Positions 7,675-15,363 of a DNA stretch of 64,000 nt are shown here, one piece after another. How positions within the stretch are numbered: position 1 is the stretch's first letter; each line of letters opens with the position of its first letter. Where the stretch lies: the NCBI RefSeq assembly GCF_032598905.1, contig NZ_CP122458.1, forward strand, positions 3,844,001 to 3,908,000. The letters are read 5' to 3'. The notes beneath the pieces were generated by a model. That model saw only the letters and a list, made by a program, of their open reading frames with translations, ran no database searches and was not told where the DNA came from. The stretch is from Streptomyces sp. 11x1 (GTDB lineage: Bacteria; Actinomycetota; Actinomycetes; Streptomycetales; Streptomycetaceae). Both the position numbers and the translations under genes were made by a program.

Positions 7675-8238
7675 TTGGGGGGCGTGCAGCCTCAAGGTAC
7701 GAACGGCCGTGGCGCCGGGGTCCGTGTCCGTGTGGCGGGGGGTGTCCTCCTCGCCGCACATCTCGCGGTCGTTGCCTGGATCACGCTGCGCCCGCTGGAC
7801 GTCACCTGGATGAGTCCGGCGAATCTGCGGCCGTTCGCGGGGATCAGAGCGGATCTGGCGCTCGGCTGGCCGGAGGCGGCCCACCGCATCGGCGAGGGGC
7901 TGGCGCTGCTCGCCCCGCTGGGCGTCCTGCTGCCGATGCTGCACGGCAGGCTCGCCGTGTCGCCGCTCGCCTCGCTGGCCCGGTCGGTCGCGGCCGGGGC
8001 GCTGCTGTCGCTGGCCATCGAGCTGTTGCAGACCGGGGTGCCCGGTCAGGTCGTGGACATCGACTCGATCCTGCTGAACTCGGTCGGCGTGGGCCTCGCC
8101 CATGTCGCGGTCGTACCGGCGCTCAGGTCGGCGTTGCGGCGGAGGGCGAAGACGCGGGTGGGGGCGGCCCGGTTGCTCCCCGAGGAGCTGTCTCAGGGTC
8201 GGACCCCGACGATTCCCAGGGTGGGGATGGCCCCATAG
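7675..8238 (+). CDS. VanZ-family membrane protein
   Basis: A 187-residue integral membrane protein of the VanZ-like family. Four hydrophobic helices are visible (GGVLLAAHLAVVAW; AHRIGEGLALLAPLGVLLP; SVAAGALLSLAIELLQ; ILLNSVGVGLAHVAVVP). The family signature segments NLRPFAGI, ELLQTGVPGQVVDIDSILLN and NSVGVGLA are present. Family members include the teicoplanin-resistance accessory VanZ, but most are uncharacterised envelope proteins, so no resistance role is claimed. The TTG at 7675 has a G-rich site in front; a GTG at 7684 is an alternative start. Confidence 0.85.
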   Translation: MGGVQPQGTNGRGAGVRVRVAGGVLLAAHLAVVAWITLRPLDVTWMSPANLRPFAGIRADLALGWPEAAHRIGEGLALLAPLGVLLPMLHGRLAVSPLASLARSVAAGALLSLAIELLQTGVPGQVVDIDSILLNSVGVGLAHVAVVPALRSALRRRAKTRVGAARLLPEELSQGRTPTIPRVGMAP

Positions 8239-8360
8239 AGGGATGCTTCGTCCGGTTCGTCGCCGTAGCGTCGAAGGTGTGGAAAGGAGAGCGGGCCGCT
8301 TCGAGGTCCCGTCCCACCGTCGGCCTCCGGTCGACGTCCTACGCTGACGAAGGAGCCCTC

Positions 8361-8561
8361 ATGAGCCGCCTTGCCCGCCCCACCGAAGGCCGGATGATCG
8401 GCGGAGTGTGCGCCGCGCTGGCACGGCGCTTCGGCACCTCCGCGACCACGATGCGCGTGATCTTCCTGGTGTCGTGTCTGCTTCCGGGCCCGCAGTTCCT
8501 GCTGTACATAGCCCTCTGGATTCTGTTCCCCTCCGAGGGCAAGACCCGCGCGGCCTGGTGA
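8361..8561 (+). CDS. PspC-domain small membrane protein
   Basis: A 66-residue protein consisting almost entirely of a PspC (phage shock protein C) domain: RLARPTEGRMIGGVCAALA followed by a hydrophobic helix (MRVIFLVSCLLPGPQFLLYIALWILFP, written here as one TM hairpin region). GAAGGAG at 8348-8354 is a strong ribosome-binding site for the ATG. In the family the protein sits in the cytoplasmic membrane and takes part in envelope-stress responses. It stands alone between the vanZ-like gene and a convergent secreted protein gene. Confidence 0.88.
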   Translation: MSRLARPTEGRMIGGVCAALARRFGTSATTMRVIFLVSCLLPGPQFLLYIALWILFPSEGKTRAAW

Positions 8562-8666
8562 CGCGCGCCGGACCGGCGGCCGACCACGACCGCCGGCCTC
8601 CCGGTGCACATACCGACGGGGCGCCCCCTGTGAAGGGTGCGCCCCGTACGGGTGTCGCGAGGCGCC

Positions 8667-9080
8667 TCAGGCGGCGGGGCCGCCGCCGAGGGGCAGGCCG
8701 TTGGCGCCGAGGCCCTTGGCGGGGAGGGTCTTGGCGGGGAGGGTCTTGGCGGGGAGGGTCTTGGCGGGGAGGGTCTTGGCGGGGAGGCCGCCGAGCAGTC
8801 CGGCGGCGGGGGCGGTGGGACCCTCGGCGAGGACGTTGTTGGCGGCGGGCTGGGCGGCTTCGAGGCCGGCGCCGAGCGCGCTCTGACCCTGGGCGAGGGC
8901 GCCGGAGGCGGTCGGCGGCACCTTCGAGACGTTCTCCACGGGCAGTGCCTGGGTGACGGTGCCCAGGGCCTGGGAGGCGTCGGGGACACCCGGTGCGGCG
9001 TTCGCGGCGCCCGCGCCGGCGGCGGCGATGGCGGCACCGACGACGGCGACACCGAGGGTCTTGGCAGCAGACTGCTTCAT
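8667..9080 (-). CDS. Small secreted protein with tandem LPAK repeats
   Basis: A 137-residue exported protein. A signal peptide (MKQSAAKTLGVAVVGAA ending AGAANAAPG) precedes an Ala/Pro-rich mature chain. Near the C-terminus four LPAKT units and one LPAKG unit follow each other directly. The repeats resemble sortase-type LPXTG motifs in having LP-x-x-T, but there is no C-terminal hydrophobic helix or basic tail, so sorting is unlikely. The AAGGA before the ATG supports the start. Function unknown; a cell-wall or exported structural role is a guess from composition. Confidence 0.8.
   Translation of the reverse strand: MKQSAAKTLGVAVVGAAIAAAGAGAANAAPGVPDASQALGTVTQALPVENVSKVPPTASGALAQGQSALGAGLEAAQPAANNVLAEGPTAPAAGLLGGLPAKTLPAKTLPAKTLPAKTLPAKGLGANGLPLGGGPAA
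8715..8789 (-). repeat. Five 15-bp tandem units encoding the LPAK repeats
   Basis: Five back-to-back 15-bp units, four of them identical (CTTGGCGGGGAGGGT on the plus strand), encode four LPAKT and one LPAKG. The near identity at DNA level points to recent slippage expansion, so copy number may vary between strains. Confidence 0.9.
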
Positions 9081-9213
9081 GTTGAATGCGTCCTTGGAAT
9101 GCGTTTGGCGGGTGGTGAGCGGTGCCGAAACGTAAACACCAAAGTCCCACCGGAGGCAAACATCGAAAAGCGGCCGCGTCGCCGTCGGCGCGACCGCTTC
9201 CCGATGACGCCGC

Positions 9214-10377
9214 TCAGCCCTTTTCTTCCACAGAACCACTGGTGGAAGCCGTCTGACGGAACAGCCATTCGGATTTCAACTCGGCGTATCCGGGCTTGAT
9301 CACGTCATTGATCATGGCCAGTCGTTCATCGAAAGGAATGAATGCCGACTTCATAGCATTGACCGAGAACCACTGCATGTCGTCGAGCGTGTAACCGAAA
9401 GCGTCGACAAGGTGCTCGAATTCGCGGCTCATGCTGGTGTGGGACATCAGCCGGTTGTCGGTGTTCACGGTGGCCCGGAAGTGCAGTCGCCGCAGCAGCC
9501 CGATGGGGTGCTCGGCGTACGAACGGGCCGCGCCGGTCTGGAGGTTGGAGCTGGGGCACAGCTCCAGCGGGATGCGCTTGTCGCGGACGTAGGAGGCGAG
9601 GCGGCCGAGCTTCACGGAGCCGTCCTCGTGGACCTGGATGTCGTCGATGATGCGGACGCCGTGGCCGAGCCGGTCGGCGCCGCACCACTGCAGGGCCTGC
9701 CAGATGGAGGGCAGCCCGAAGGCTTCACCGGCGTGGATGGTGAAGTGGTTGTTCTCGCGCTTGAGGTACTCGAAGGCGTCGAGGTGGCGGGTGGGCGGGT
9801 AGCCGGCCTCGGCCCCCGCGATGTCGAAGCCGACGACGCCCAGGTCGCGGTAGCGGTTGGCGAGTTCGGCGATCTCCAGGGCGCGGGCCGCGTGCCGCAT
9901 GGCGGTGAGCAGGGCGCCTACGCGGATGCGGTGGCTGTCGGCCCTGGCCCGCCGTTCACCTTCCCGAAAGCCCTCGTTGACGGCCTCGACGACCTCTTCG
10001 AGGGTGAGGCCGCCTTCGAGGTGTTGCTCCGGGGCGTAGCGGATCTCGGCGTAGACGACGCCGTCGGCGGCGAGGTCCTCGGCGCACTCGGCGGCGACGC
10101 GGAAGAGGGCGTCGCGGGTCTGCATGACGGCGACGGTGTGGGAGAAGGTCTCCAGGTACCGCTCCAGCGAGCCGGAGTCGGCGGCCTCGCGGAACCAGAG
10201 GCCGAGCCGGTCGGCGTCGGTCTCGGGGAGCTGGGAGTACCCGCTGTCGCGGGCGAGTTCGACGACGGTTCCGGGGCGCAGGCCGCCGTCGAGGTGGTCG
10301 TGCAGCAGAACCTTGGGCGCCCGGCGGATCTGGTCCGAGTCCGGGGTGTTACCGGTCGGGTCGGTCTGGTTCGTCAT
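9214..10377 (-). CDS. add: Adenosine deaminase
   Basis: A 387-residue cytosolic zinc enzyme that converts (deoxy)adenosine to (deoxy)inosine in purine salvage. The first metal motif is [12 protein letters not shown] (His-x-His). Further motifs are IHAGEAFG (metal and substrate His plus catalytic Glu), DRLGHGVRI and [15 protein letters not shown] with the metal Asp. The ATG at 10377 fits the family; an in-frame upstream start at 10437 would run through the operator palindrome and is rejected. The GC of the last 150 bp is a little lower than its surroundings. The operator at 10394-10405 lies 16 bp before the start, so it very probably controls this gene. Confidence 0.95.
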   Translation of the reverse strand: MTNQTDPTGNTPDSDQIRRAPKVLLHDHLDGGLRPGTVVELARDSGYSQLPETDADRLGLWFREAADSGSLERYLETFSHTVAVMQTRDALFRVAAECAEDLAADGVVYAEIRYAPEQHLEGGLTLEEVVEAVNEGFREGERRARADSHRIRVGALLTAMRHAARALEIAELANRYRDLGVVGFDIAGAEAGYPPTRHLDAFEYLKRENNHFTIHAGEAFGLPSIWQALQWCGADRLGHGVRIIDDIQVHEDGSVKLGRLASYVRDKRIPLELCPSSNLQTGAARSYAEHPIGLLRRLHFRATVNTDNRLMSHTSMSREFEHLVDAFGYTLDDMQWFSVNAMKSAFIPFDERLAMINDVIKPGYAELKSEWLFRQTASTSGSVEEKG

Positions 10378-10393
10378 TTTCGTACGATATCTC

Positions 10394-10405
10394 CTACGCG
10401 CGTAG
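10394..10405. promoter_or_regulatory. Palindromic operator upstream of add
   Basis: A perfect 12-bp palindrome CTACGCGCGTAG lies 16 bp upstream of the add start codon. The same or a nearly identical sequence precedes the nucleoside transporter operon and both BmpA-type lipoprotein genes. A central CG with dyad symmetry is the usual form of LacI- or GntR-type repressor sites. The regulator is not encoded in an obvious place in this window. Confidence 0.75.
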
Positions 10406-10490
10406 AGCGCCTGTCGGGCAGATTCGTCGATACCCAACGGTGACCCTCAGGACGGGTGGCGTACACCATCTCTTCTGACACTGTTCTGTC

Positions 10491-11261
10491 ATGGCGCAGC
10501 AAGCAATGCCGGTACGTACGCCCCGACTTGGGCGGACGATCGGCCCGGAGCCGAGCACGGTCAGCGGGGTCGTCCTGCTGCTCCCGGCCGGCGACGAGGC
10601 ATCCACCCGCAGACCCTCCCCCATGATCGCGACGGCGTCCGTGCGCGCCCTCGGCCGCCGACTCGCCCGCGCGGGCCGCGCAGAGGGGCTGGCCACGCAT
10701 GTCGTGCACTACCGCTACCGAGGATGGAACGGCTCTCAGGCGCGGCTGGCGCGGGACGCCGAGTGGGCCGCGGACGAGGTCGTCCGGCGTTACGGAGACG
10801 TCCCGGTGTGTCTCGCCGGGCTCCACATGGGGGCGCGGGCCGCGCTGCACGCGGGCGGGCACGAGGCCGTCAACTCCGTGCTGGCCATCGCTCCCTGGTT
10901 GCCCGAGGAGGATGTGGCGGCGCCGCCCGAACCGGTGAAACAGCTGGCCGGGCGGCGGGTGCTGATCGTGCACGGGACGAACGACGAGCGGGTGGATCCC
11001 GAGTTGTCGTTCCGGTACGCGGCGCGGGCGAAGAAGACGAACCCCGACATCTGCCGGTTCGAGGTGCACGCGGATCGGCACGGGTTGACGCAGTACCGGG
11101 ACGAGGTGCACGCGTTGGCCGCGGATTTCGTGATGGGGGTGTTGTTCGGGCGGGCGTTCGCGCGGCCTGTGGAGGACGCGCTCGCGGCGCCGCCGCCGTT
11201 GGGGTTGCGGATGCCGCTTGCCTCCGGCTTCGGGGGGGCTCGCTCGCAGAGGGGTGTCTGA
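10491..11261 (+). CDS. Alpha/beta-hydrolase-fold protein without the usual nucleophile Ser
   Basis: A 256-residue protein with the dienelactone-hydrolase/alpha-beta-hydrolase layout: VVLLLPAG, HYRYRGWNG, a nucleophile-elbow region, VLIVHGTNDERVDP (position of the acid Asp) and DRHGLTQYRDEVH (position of the His). At the elbow the sequence is CLAGLHMGARAAL, so His stands where Ser or Cys is expected. Classical hydrolase chemistry is therefore doubtful. The C-terminal 30 residues are low-complexity. It is divergent from add with 113 bp between the starts. Confidence 0.8.
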   Translation: MAQQAMPVRTPRLGRTIGPEPSTVSGVVLLLPAGDEASTRRPSPMIATASVRALGRRLARAGRAEGLATHVVHYRYRGWNGSQARLARDAEWAADEVVRRYGDVPVCLAGLHMGARAALHAGGHEAVNSVLAIAPWLPEEDVAAPPEPVKQLAGRRVLIVHGTNDERVDPELSFRYAARAKKTNPDICRFEVHADRHGLTQYRDEVHALAADFVMGVLFGRAFARPVEDALAAPPPLGLRMPLASGFGGARSQRGV

Positions 11262-11294
11262 GGTTCGTTGCGCGACCGCGGGTTCGGTGGGGCT

Positions 11295-11329
11295 TCTCGC
11301 GCAGTTCCCCGCGCCCCTGAGGGGCGCGG
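11295..11329. terminator. Dispersed-repeat copy forming a terminator hairpin
   Basis: CGCGCAGTTCCCC is followed by CCGCGCCCCT-G-AGGGGCGCGG (11309-11329), a near-perfect palindrome with a 1-base centre. It lies between two converging genes, 8 bp from the LysR-type regulator stop, and probably ends both transcripts. It is one member of the repeat family described for 13.8 kb. Confidence 0.75.
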
Positions 11330-11336
11330 CTGCGGC

Positions 11337-12335
11337 TCAGCTGCTCAGCAAGTTGCCCCTTCTCGACAGCAGGAACTTCTTGAAGGCTGCCACCGGGGGT
11401 GTGTCCGGGTGGCCGTCGAGCCAGGCGACGCCGATTTCGCGGGCCGCTCTCGGGGCCGTGACCGTCAGCTCCACCACTCCCGGCCGGGGGACGGCGGGGG
11501 GCGGGAGGAGCGCCACGCCCAGGCCCGCCGCCACCAGGCCCCGTAGGGTCTCCGCCTCCTCGCCCTCGAAGGCGATACGGGGTTTGAAGCCGGCCTCCTT
11601 GCAGAGGTCGTCGGTGATGCGGCGCATGCCGTAGCCGGGTTCGAGGGTGACGAAGGTTTCGTCGGCGGCCTCGGCGAGGCGGACGCGTTTGCGGGCGGCG
11701 AGGCGGTGGTCGGCGGGGACGACGAGGCGGAGCTTCTGTTCGTCGAGGCGGCGGGCGACCAGGTCGGGGGCGTCCGGGACGGGCGAGGTGAGGCAGAGGT
11801 CGAGTTCGCCCGCGCGCAGGCGCTCCAGCATGGCCTCGCCGTAGTTCTGGACGAGGCTGAAGCGGACGCGGGGGTGCTCGGCGCGGAAGGCCTGGAGGAG
11901 GCCGGGGACGGTCTCGGCGCCCATGGTGTGCAGGAAGCCGAAGGCGACCTTGCCGGTGGCGGGGTCGGCGTCGGCGCGGACCTCGTCGGCGGCGCGTTCG
12001 ATCTCGGTGAGGGCGCGCTCGACGGAGGTGTGGAAGGTGCGGCCGGCGTGGGTGAGGGAGACCGTGCGCCCCCGGCGGGCGAACAGGTCGACGCCCAGGT
12101 CCTGTTCCAGGCGGACCATCGCCCGTGACAGCGTCGACTGCGGGACCCGCATCTCCTGCGCGGCCCGGGTGACGTGCTCGGTGCGGGCGACCCCGGCGAA
12201 GTAGGCGAGGCGGGGGGCGAGCCGCAGGACGATCTCCTCGATGTCCCCGCCCTGGTCGCCGTGCCCGGTGTGCTCGATGTCTTCTGTGTCACCGGACAGC
12301 GACAGCCGCGACCCTGACCTCTGCTGATGCTTCAT
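11337..12335 (-). CDS. LysR-type transcriptional regulator
   Basis: A 332-residue LysR-family regulator. The N-terminal winged HTH includes TRAAQEMRVPQSTLSRAMVR and LEQDLGVDLF with RTVSLTHAG. The effector-binding domain starts around KVAFGFLHTMGAETVPG and contains GLGVALLPPPAV. The ATG at 12335 is chosen; it is preceded by about 30 residues of acidic/His-rich extension before the HTH. It is divergent from an MFS exporter with a 63-bp spacer, the standard arrangement for a LysR regulator controlling its neighbour. The inducer is unknown. Confidence 0.9.
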   Translation of the reverse strand: MKHQQRSGSRLSLSGDTEDIEHTGHGDQGGDIEEIVLRLAPRLAYFAGVARTEHVTRAAQEMRVPQSTLSRAMVRLEQDLGVDLFARRGRTVSLTHAGRTFHTSVERALTEIERAADEVRADADPATGKVAFGFLHTMGAETVPGLLQAFRAEHPRVRFSLVQNYGEAMLERLRAGELDLCLTSPVPDAPDLVARRLDEQKLRLVVPADHRLAARKRVRLAEAADETFVTLEPGYGMRRITDDLCKEAGFKPRIAFEGEEAETLRGLVAAGLGVALLPPPAVPRPGVVELTVTAPRAAREIGVAWLDGHPDTPPVAAFKKFLLSRRGNLLSS

Positions 12336-12398
12336 GGGAACGATTATGACCGTTCCATGCATTGGACGGATGAATAGCGGCGTACGTAGTTTCGAGGC

Positions 12399-13664
12399 AT
12401 GCCTTCCGCGAGTACCGAGGCGCCCACCAGCGTGGGCGCCGGATCAGTCATCACCCCCATCGATTCCCGTGTGGCCCCGGGCGGGCCCGGCTACCGGCGG
12501 ATGAGCCTCGCGCTGTTCCTCGCGGGTGTCGCGACCTTCGCCCTCCTCTACTCCACGCAGGCGCTGCTGCCGTTGATCTCCGACGGTTTCGGAACGACGG
12601 CGAGCGCGGCCAGTTGGACGGTGTCGGCGGCGACGGGTGCGCTGGCGCTGTTCGTGCTGCCGATGAGCGCCCTGTCGGAGCGGTTCGGGCGGCGGACGTT
12701 GATGACCGCGTCGCTGGCGGTCGCGGTGACGGTCGGGCTGCTGATCCCCTTCGCGCCCTCGCTGGGGGCGCTCGTGGTGCTGCGGGCCGTGCAGGGTGCC
12801 GCGCTGGCCGGGGTGCCGGCCTCGGCCACCGCCTACCTCGCCGAGGAGGTGCGACCCAAGGCGCTCATCACCGCGATCGGTCTCTTCGTCGCCGGCAACA
12901 GCGTCGGCGGCATGAGCGGTCGGGTCGTCACCGGGTGGGTCGCCCAGGAGTGGGGCTGGCGGGTCGCGCTGGGCGTGCTCGGGGTGGTCGCGGTCGGCTG
13001 CGCGGTGGCCTTCCGGCTGCTGCTGCCCGCGCCGAGGCACTTCGTGGCCGGGTCGCTGCGGCCCGCGGTGCTGGGCCGTACGGTCCGGGCGCACCTCGCC
13101 AACCCGCTGCTGCGTCGGTTGTACGCGATCGGCGCGCTGTTCATGACCGTCTTCGGGGCGGTGTACACGGTGATCGGCTACCGACTGACCGACGCGCCGT
13201 TCTCCCTGCCGCAGGGGGTCATCGGGTCGATCTTCCTGGTGTATCTGGTGGGCACGGTGTCGGCGTCGACCGCCGGGAAGCTGGTGGGCAGGCTGGGGCG
13301 CCGGGGCACGCTGTATCTGGCGGGCGGTACGACGACCGCCGGTCTGCTGGTGTCGCTGTCCGACTCGCTCCCGCTGGTCCTGCTCGGACTCGTCCTGATC
13401 ACCGCCGGGTTCTTCGCCGGGCACGCCGCCGCGTCGTCGGCGGTGAGTCACACGGCGAAGGAGGGGCGGGCTCAGGCGTCGGCGCTGTATCAGTCGGCGT
13501 ACTACGTGGGTTCCAGCGCGGGCAGCACGCTGGGGGCGGTGGCCTTCCATGCGGGCGGCTGGGGCGGGACGGTCGCCCTGGGGCTGCTGGCGGTTTTGGG
13601 GGTCGTGGGGATCACGGTGGTGGGGTCCCACGCGGCGCGGCGGGCCCCGGTCCCGGTTCACTGA
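12399..13664 (+). CDS. Major facilitator superfamily transporter
   Basis: A 421-residue 12-TM permease of the YnfM/arabinose-efflux-like MFS group. Family marks are ALLYSTQALLPLISDGFG in helix 1, ALSERFGRRTLM between helices 2 and 3, and VGRLGRRGTLYLAG in the second half. It probably acts as a proton-driven exporter of a small molecule. The divergent LysR regulator next door is its likely controller. The substrate is not deducible. Confidence 0.9.
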   Translation: MPSASTEAPTSVGAGSVITPIDSRVAPGGPGYRRMSLALFLAGVATFALLYSTQALLPLISDGFGTTASAASWTVSAATGALALFVLPMSALSERFGRRTLMTASLAVAVTVGLLIPFAPSLGALVVLRAVQGAALAGVPASATAYLAEEVRPKALITAIGLFVAGNSVGGMSGRVVTGWVAQEWGWRVALGVLGVVAVGCAVAFRLLLPAPRHFVAGSLRPAVLGRTVRAHLANPLLRRLYAIGALFMTVFGAVYTVIGYRLTDAPFSLPQGVIGSIFLVYLVGTVSASTAGKLVGRLGRRGTLYLAGGTTTAGLLVSLSDSLPLVLLGLVLITAGFFAGHAAASSAVSHTAKEGRAQASALYQSAYYVGSSAGSTLGAVAFHAGGWGGTVALGLLAVLGVVGITVVGSHAARRAPVPVH

Positions 13665-13764
13665 GGTTCTTCGCCCCCGCCGCCCCTACCCGTCCCATCC
13701 AGAAGGGGCTGCGCCCCTTCGACCCCCTTTCGCGCTCCGCGCGGGGTGGGTGGGTCAGCGCGGG

Positions 13765-13890
13765 TCCGGTGGGGGTTCTCGCGCAGTTCCCCGCGCCCCT
13801 GAAAAGCAGGGGCTGCGCCCCGTGCTTTTCGGCCCGAAAGGGCCGGAGGCCCTTCAGGGGCGCGGGGAACTGCGCGACCGGCCCCCACCG
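13765..13890. repeat. Long inverted form of the dispersed intergenic repeat
   Basis: Perfect 24-bp arms at 13780-13803 and 13853-13876 (core CGCGCAGTTCCCCGCGCCCC) enclose further nested stems. Outside the arms CCGGTGGGGG and CCCCCACCGG extend the stem. The 360-bp spacer between the MFS gene and the sigma factor gene (13665-14024) holds this element, a preceding C-rich stretch (CGCCCCCGCCGCCCCT, repeated near 46.5 kb) and no gene. It is a likely transcription terminator as well as a repeat. Confidence 0.85.
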
Positions 13891-14024
13891 GACCCGCGGA
13901 CGACCGAGCCCCCCTGAACTGCACCTTCACCCCTTCGCCAGGCCGTTGTCAGTGGGCTGCGATAGCTTCCGAGGTGGTGCGCAAGGGTGCGTGCGACGGA
14001 GTGAGCCACAGGGGTGGGTTGGCC

Positions 14025-15029
14025 ATGAGCGACGGTACGGCGACGGCGGAACTGGACGTCCGGCTGGAGAAACACCGGGTCGAGCTGACCGGGTACTGCT
14101 ATCGGATGCTGGGGTCGTCCTTCGAGGCCGAGGACGCCGTGCAGGACACGATGATCAGGGCCTGGCGGAGTTACGAGAAGTTCGAGGGGCGGTCCTCCCT
14201 GCGGTCCTGGCTCTACCGGATCGCCACGAACGTCTGTCTCGACATGCTGACCGCGGGGAACAAGCGGGCCCGGCCCATGGATCTCACCGACTCGACGCCG
14301 CTCGCGCAGGCCGCCCTCTCCCCCCGCCCCGACAACACCTGGCTGGAGCCGGTGCCGGACGCCCGGGTGCTGCCGACCACCGACGATCCGGCGGAGGCCG
14401 CCGTGGCCAAGGAGTCCGTGCGGCTGGCGTTCGTCGCGGCGCTGCAGAAGCTGCCGTCCAAGCAGCGGGCGGTGCTCATCCTGCGCGAGGTGCTGGCGTG
14501 GAAGGCCGGCGAGGTCGCCGAGCTGCTGGACACGTCCGTGGCCTCGGTGAACAGCGCTCTCCAGCGGGCCCGCGCGACCCTCGCCGAGGGCGAGGGGAAG
14601 GTCGCGCCGGCCGATGTCTCCGACCCGCTCGACGACGAGCAGCAGAAGCTGCTGGAGCGCTATGTGGCCGCCTTCGAGGGGTACGACATGGCGGCACTGA
14701 CGGCCCTGCTGCACGAGGACGCGGTCATGACGATGCCGCCGTTCGACCTGTGGCTGACCGGCACCGGCGACATCACCGGCTTCATGACCACGCTCGGCGC
14801 GCCCTGCGCCGGATCGCACCTCGTGCCGGTCGCGGTCAACGGGCTGCCGGGCTTCGCGCAGTACAAGCCGGACCCGGAGAAGGGCGGCTTCAGCGCATGG
14901 GCGGTGCAGGCGCTGGAGATATCAGAGGGCCGGATCGCCGGATTCCACTGCTTCCTCGACACCGCCCGCTGGTTCCCCCTCTTCGGCCTGCCCCTCCACC
15001 TCGAAGGCAAGCCCGACCAGGCCCAGTAG
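14025..15029 (+). CDS. ECF-type sigma factor with C-terminal SnoaL-like domain
   Basis: A 334-residue sigma factor of the group with an NTF2/SnoaL-like C-terminal extension (SigX5/SigJ-like layout). Region 2 is YCYRMLGSSFEAEDAVQDTM and then IRAWRSYEKF. Region 4 carries REVLAWKAGEVAELLDTSVA and ends in SALQRARATL. From about residue 205 a SnoaL-like domain (LLERYVAAFEGYDMAALTAL, VMTMPPFDLWLTG) probably acts as an intramolecular modulator. The ATG at 14025 is preceded by GGGTTGGCC; an upstream GTG at 13974 would add 17 unconserved residues. No separate anti-sigma factor is adjacent. Its 3' end overlaps the convergent STAS gene by 108 bp. Confidence 0.9.
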   Translation: MSDGTATAELDVRLEKHRVELTGYCYRMLGSSFEAEDAVQDTMIRAWRSYEKFEGRSSLRSWLYRIATNVCLDMLTAGNKRARPMDLTDSTPLAQAALSPRPDNTWLEPVPDARVLPTTDDPAEAAVAKESVRLAFVAALQKLPSKQRAVLILREVLAWKAGEVAELLDTSVASVNSALQRARATLAEGEGKVAPADVSDPLDDEQQKLLERYVAAFEGYDMAALTALLHEDAVMTMPPFDLWLTGTGDITGFMTTLGAPCAGSHLVPVAVNGLPGFAQYKPDPEKGGFSAWAVQALEISEGRIAGFHCFLDTARWFPLFGLPLHLEGKPDQAQ

Positions 15030-15308
15030 CGCGCACAGCGCCGGGTCGGGGTCCCGCAGCCGTATGCGGCCCCCGGCCCGGCGGGCGGTGAGCTGCATCC
15101 GCGCCAGTACGTCGACGACGGCCAGGCCCGGCGGTCCGACACCGGCGACGTCGCACACCACGGTCCCGCCCCCGGTCTCCGCCAGTCGCGCGCGTACCTC
15201 GGCACAGAGCCGAGGCGTCTCGTCCCGGGTGACGGGGCCTGGCAGCACGAGTACGGCGGGTGTCGTCGCGTCCACGATCGGTAGACCGGGGAGCGTCCCG
15301 GAACTCAT
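14922..15308 (-). CDS. STAS-domain (anti-sigma-antagonist-like) protein
   Basis: A 128-residue single-domain protein resembling SpoIIAA/RsbV-type STAS domains: PGPVTRDETPRLCAEVRARL, TVVCDVAGVGPPGLAVVDVL, RRAGGRIRLRDPDPAL. The usual phosphorylatable Ser/Thr segment DxSG is replaced by VGPPG, so switch control by phosphorylation is doubtful. The ATG at 15308 (MSSGTLPG) is preferred; a GTG at 15323 would add five residues. Its last 108 bp lie opposite the end of the sigma factor gene, so both strands are coding there. It could be part of a partner-switching circuit for a sigma factor; no evidence of the partner. Confidence 0.75.
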   Translation of the reverse strand: MSSGTLPGLPIVDATTPAVLVLPGPVTRDETPRLCAEVRARLAETGGGTVVCDVAGVGPPGLAVVDVLARMQLTARRAGGRIRLRDPDPALCALLGLVGLAFEVEGQAEEGEPAGGVEEAVESGDPAL

Positions 15309-15363
15309 CGCGGAGGCGACCACACTCGCCGTGACCTGCCCGGATCCGCCGGGCTCGGCCGTC

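Noticed and set aside
7484..7813. Possible small gene reading through the inverted repeat
   Set aside because: It overlaps the vanZ-like start and the repeat arms are translated, so it is unlikely to be real.
8715..8789. Tandem units considered as a CRISPR array
   Set aside because: No spacers: units are directly joined and encode LPAK in frame with a secreted protein.
12614..15091. Long plus-strand open frame of about 825 codons across the MFS and sigma genes
   Set aside because: It lies in a different frame from both real genes, is Arg/Gly-rich and has no domains: a high-GC shadow.
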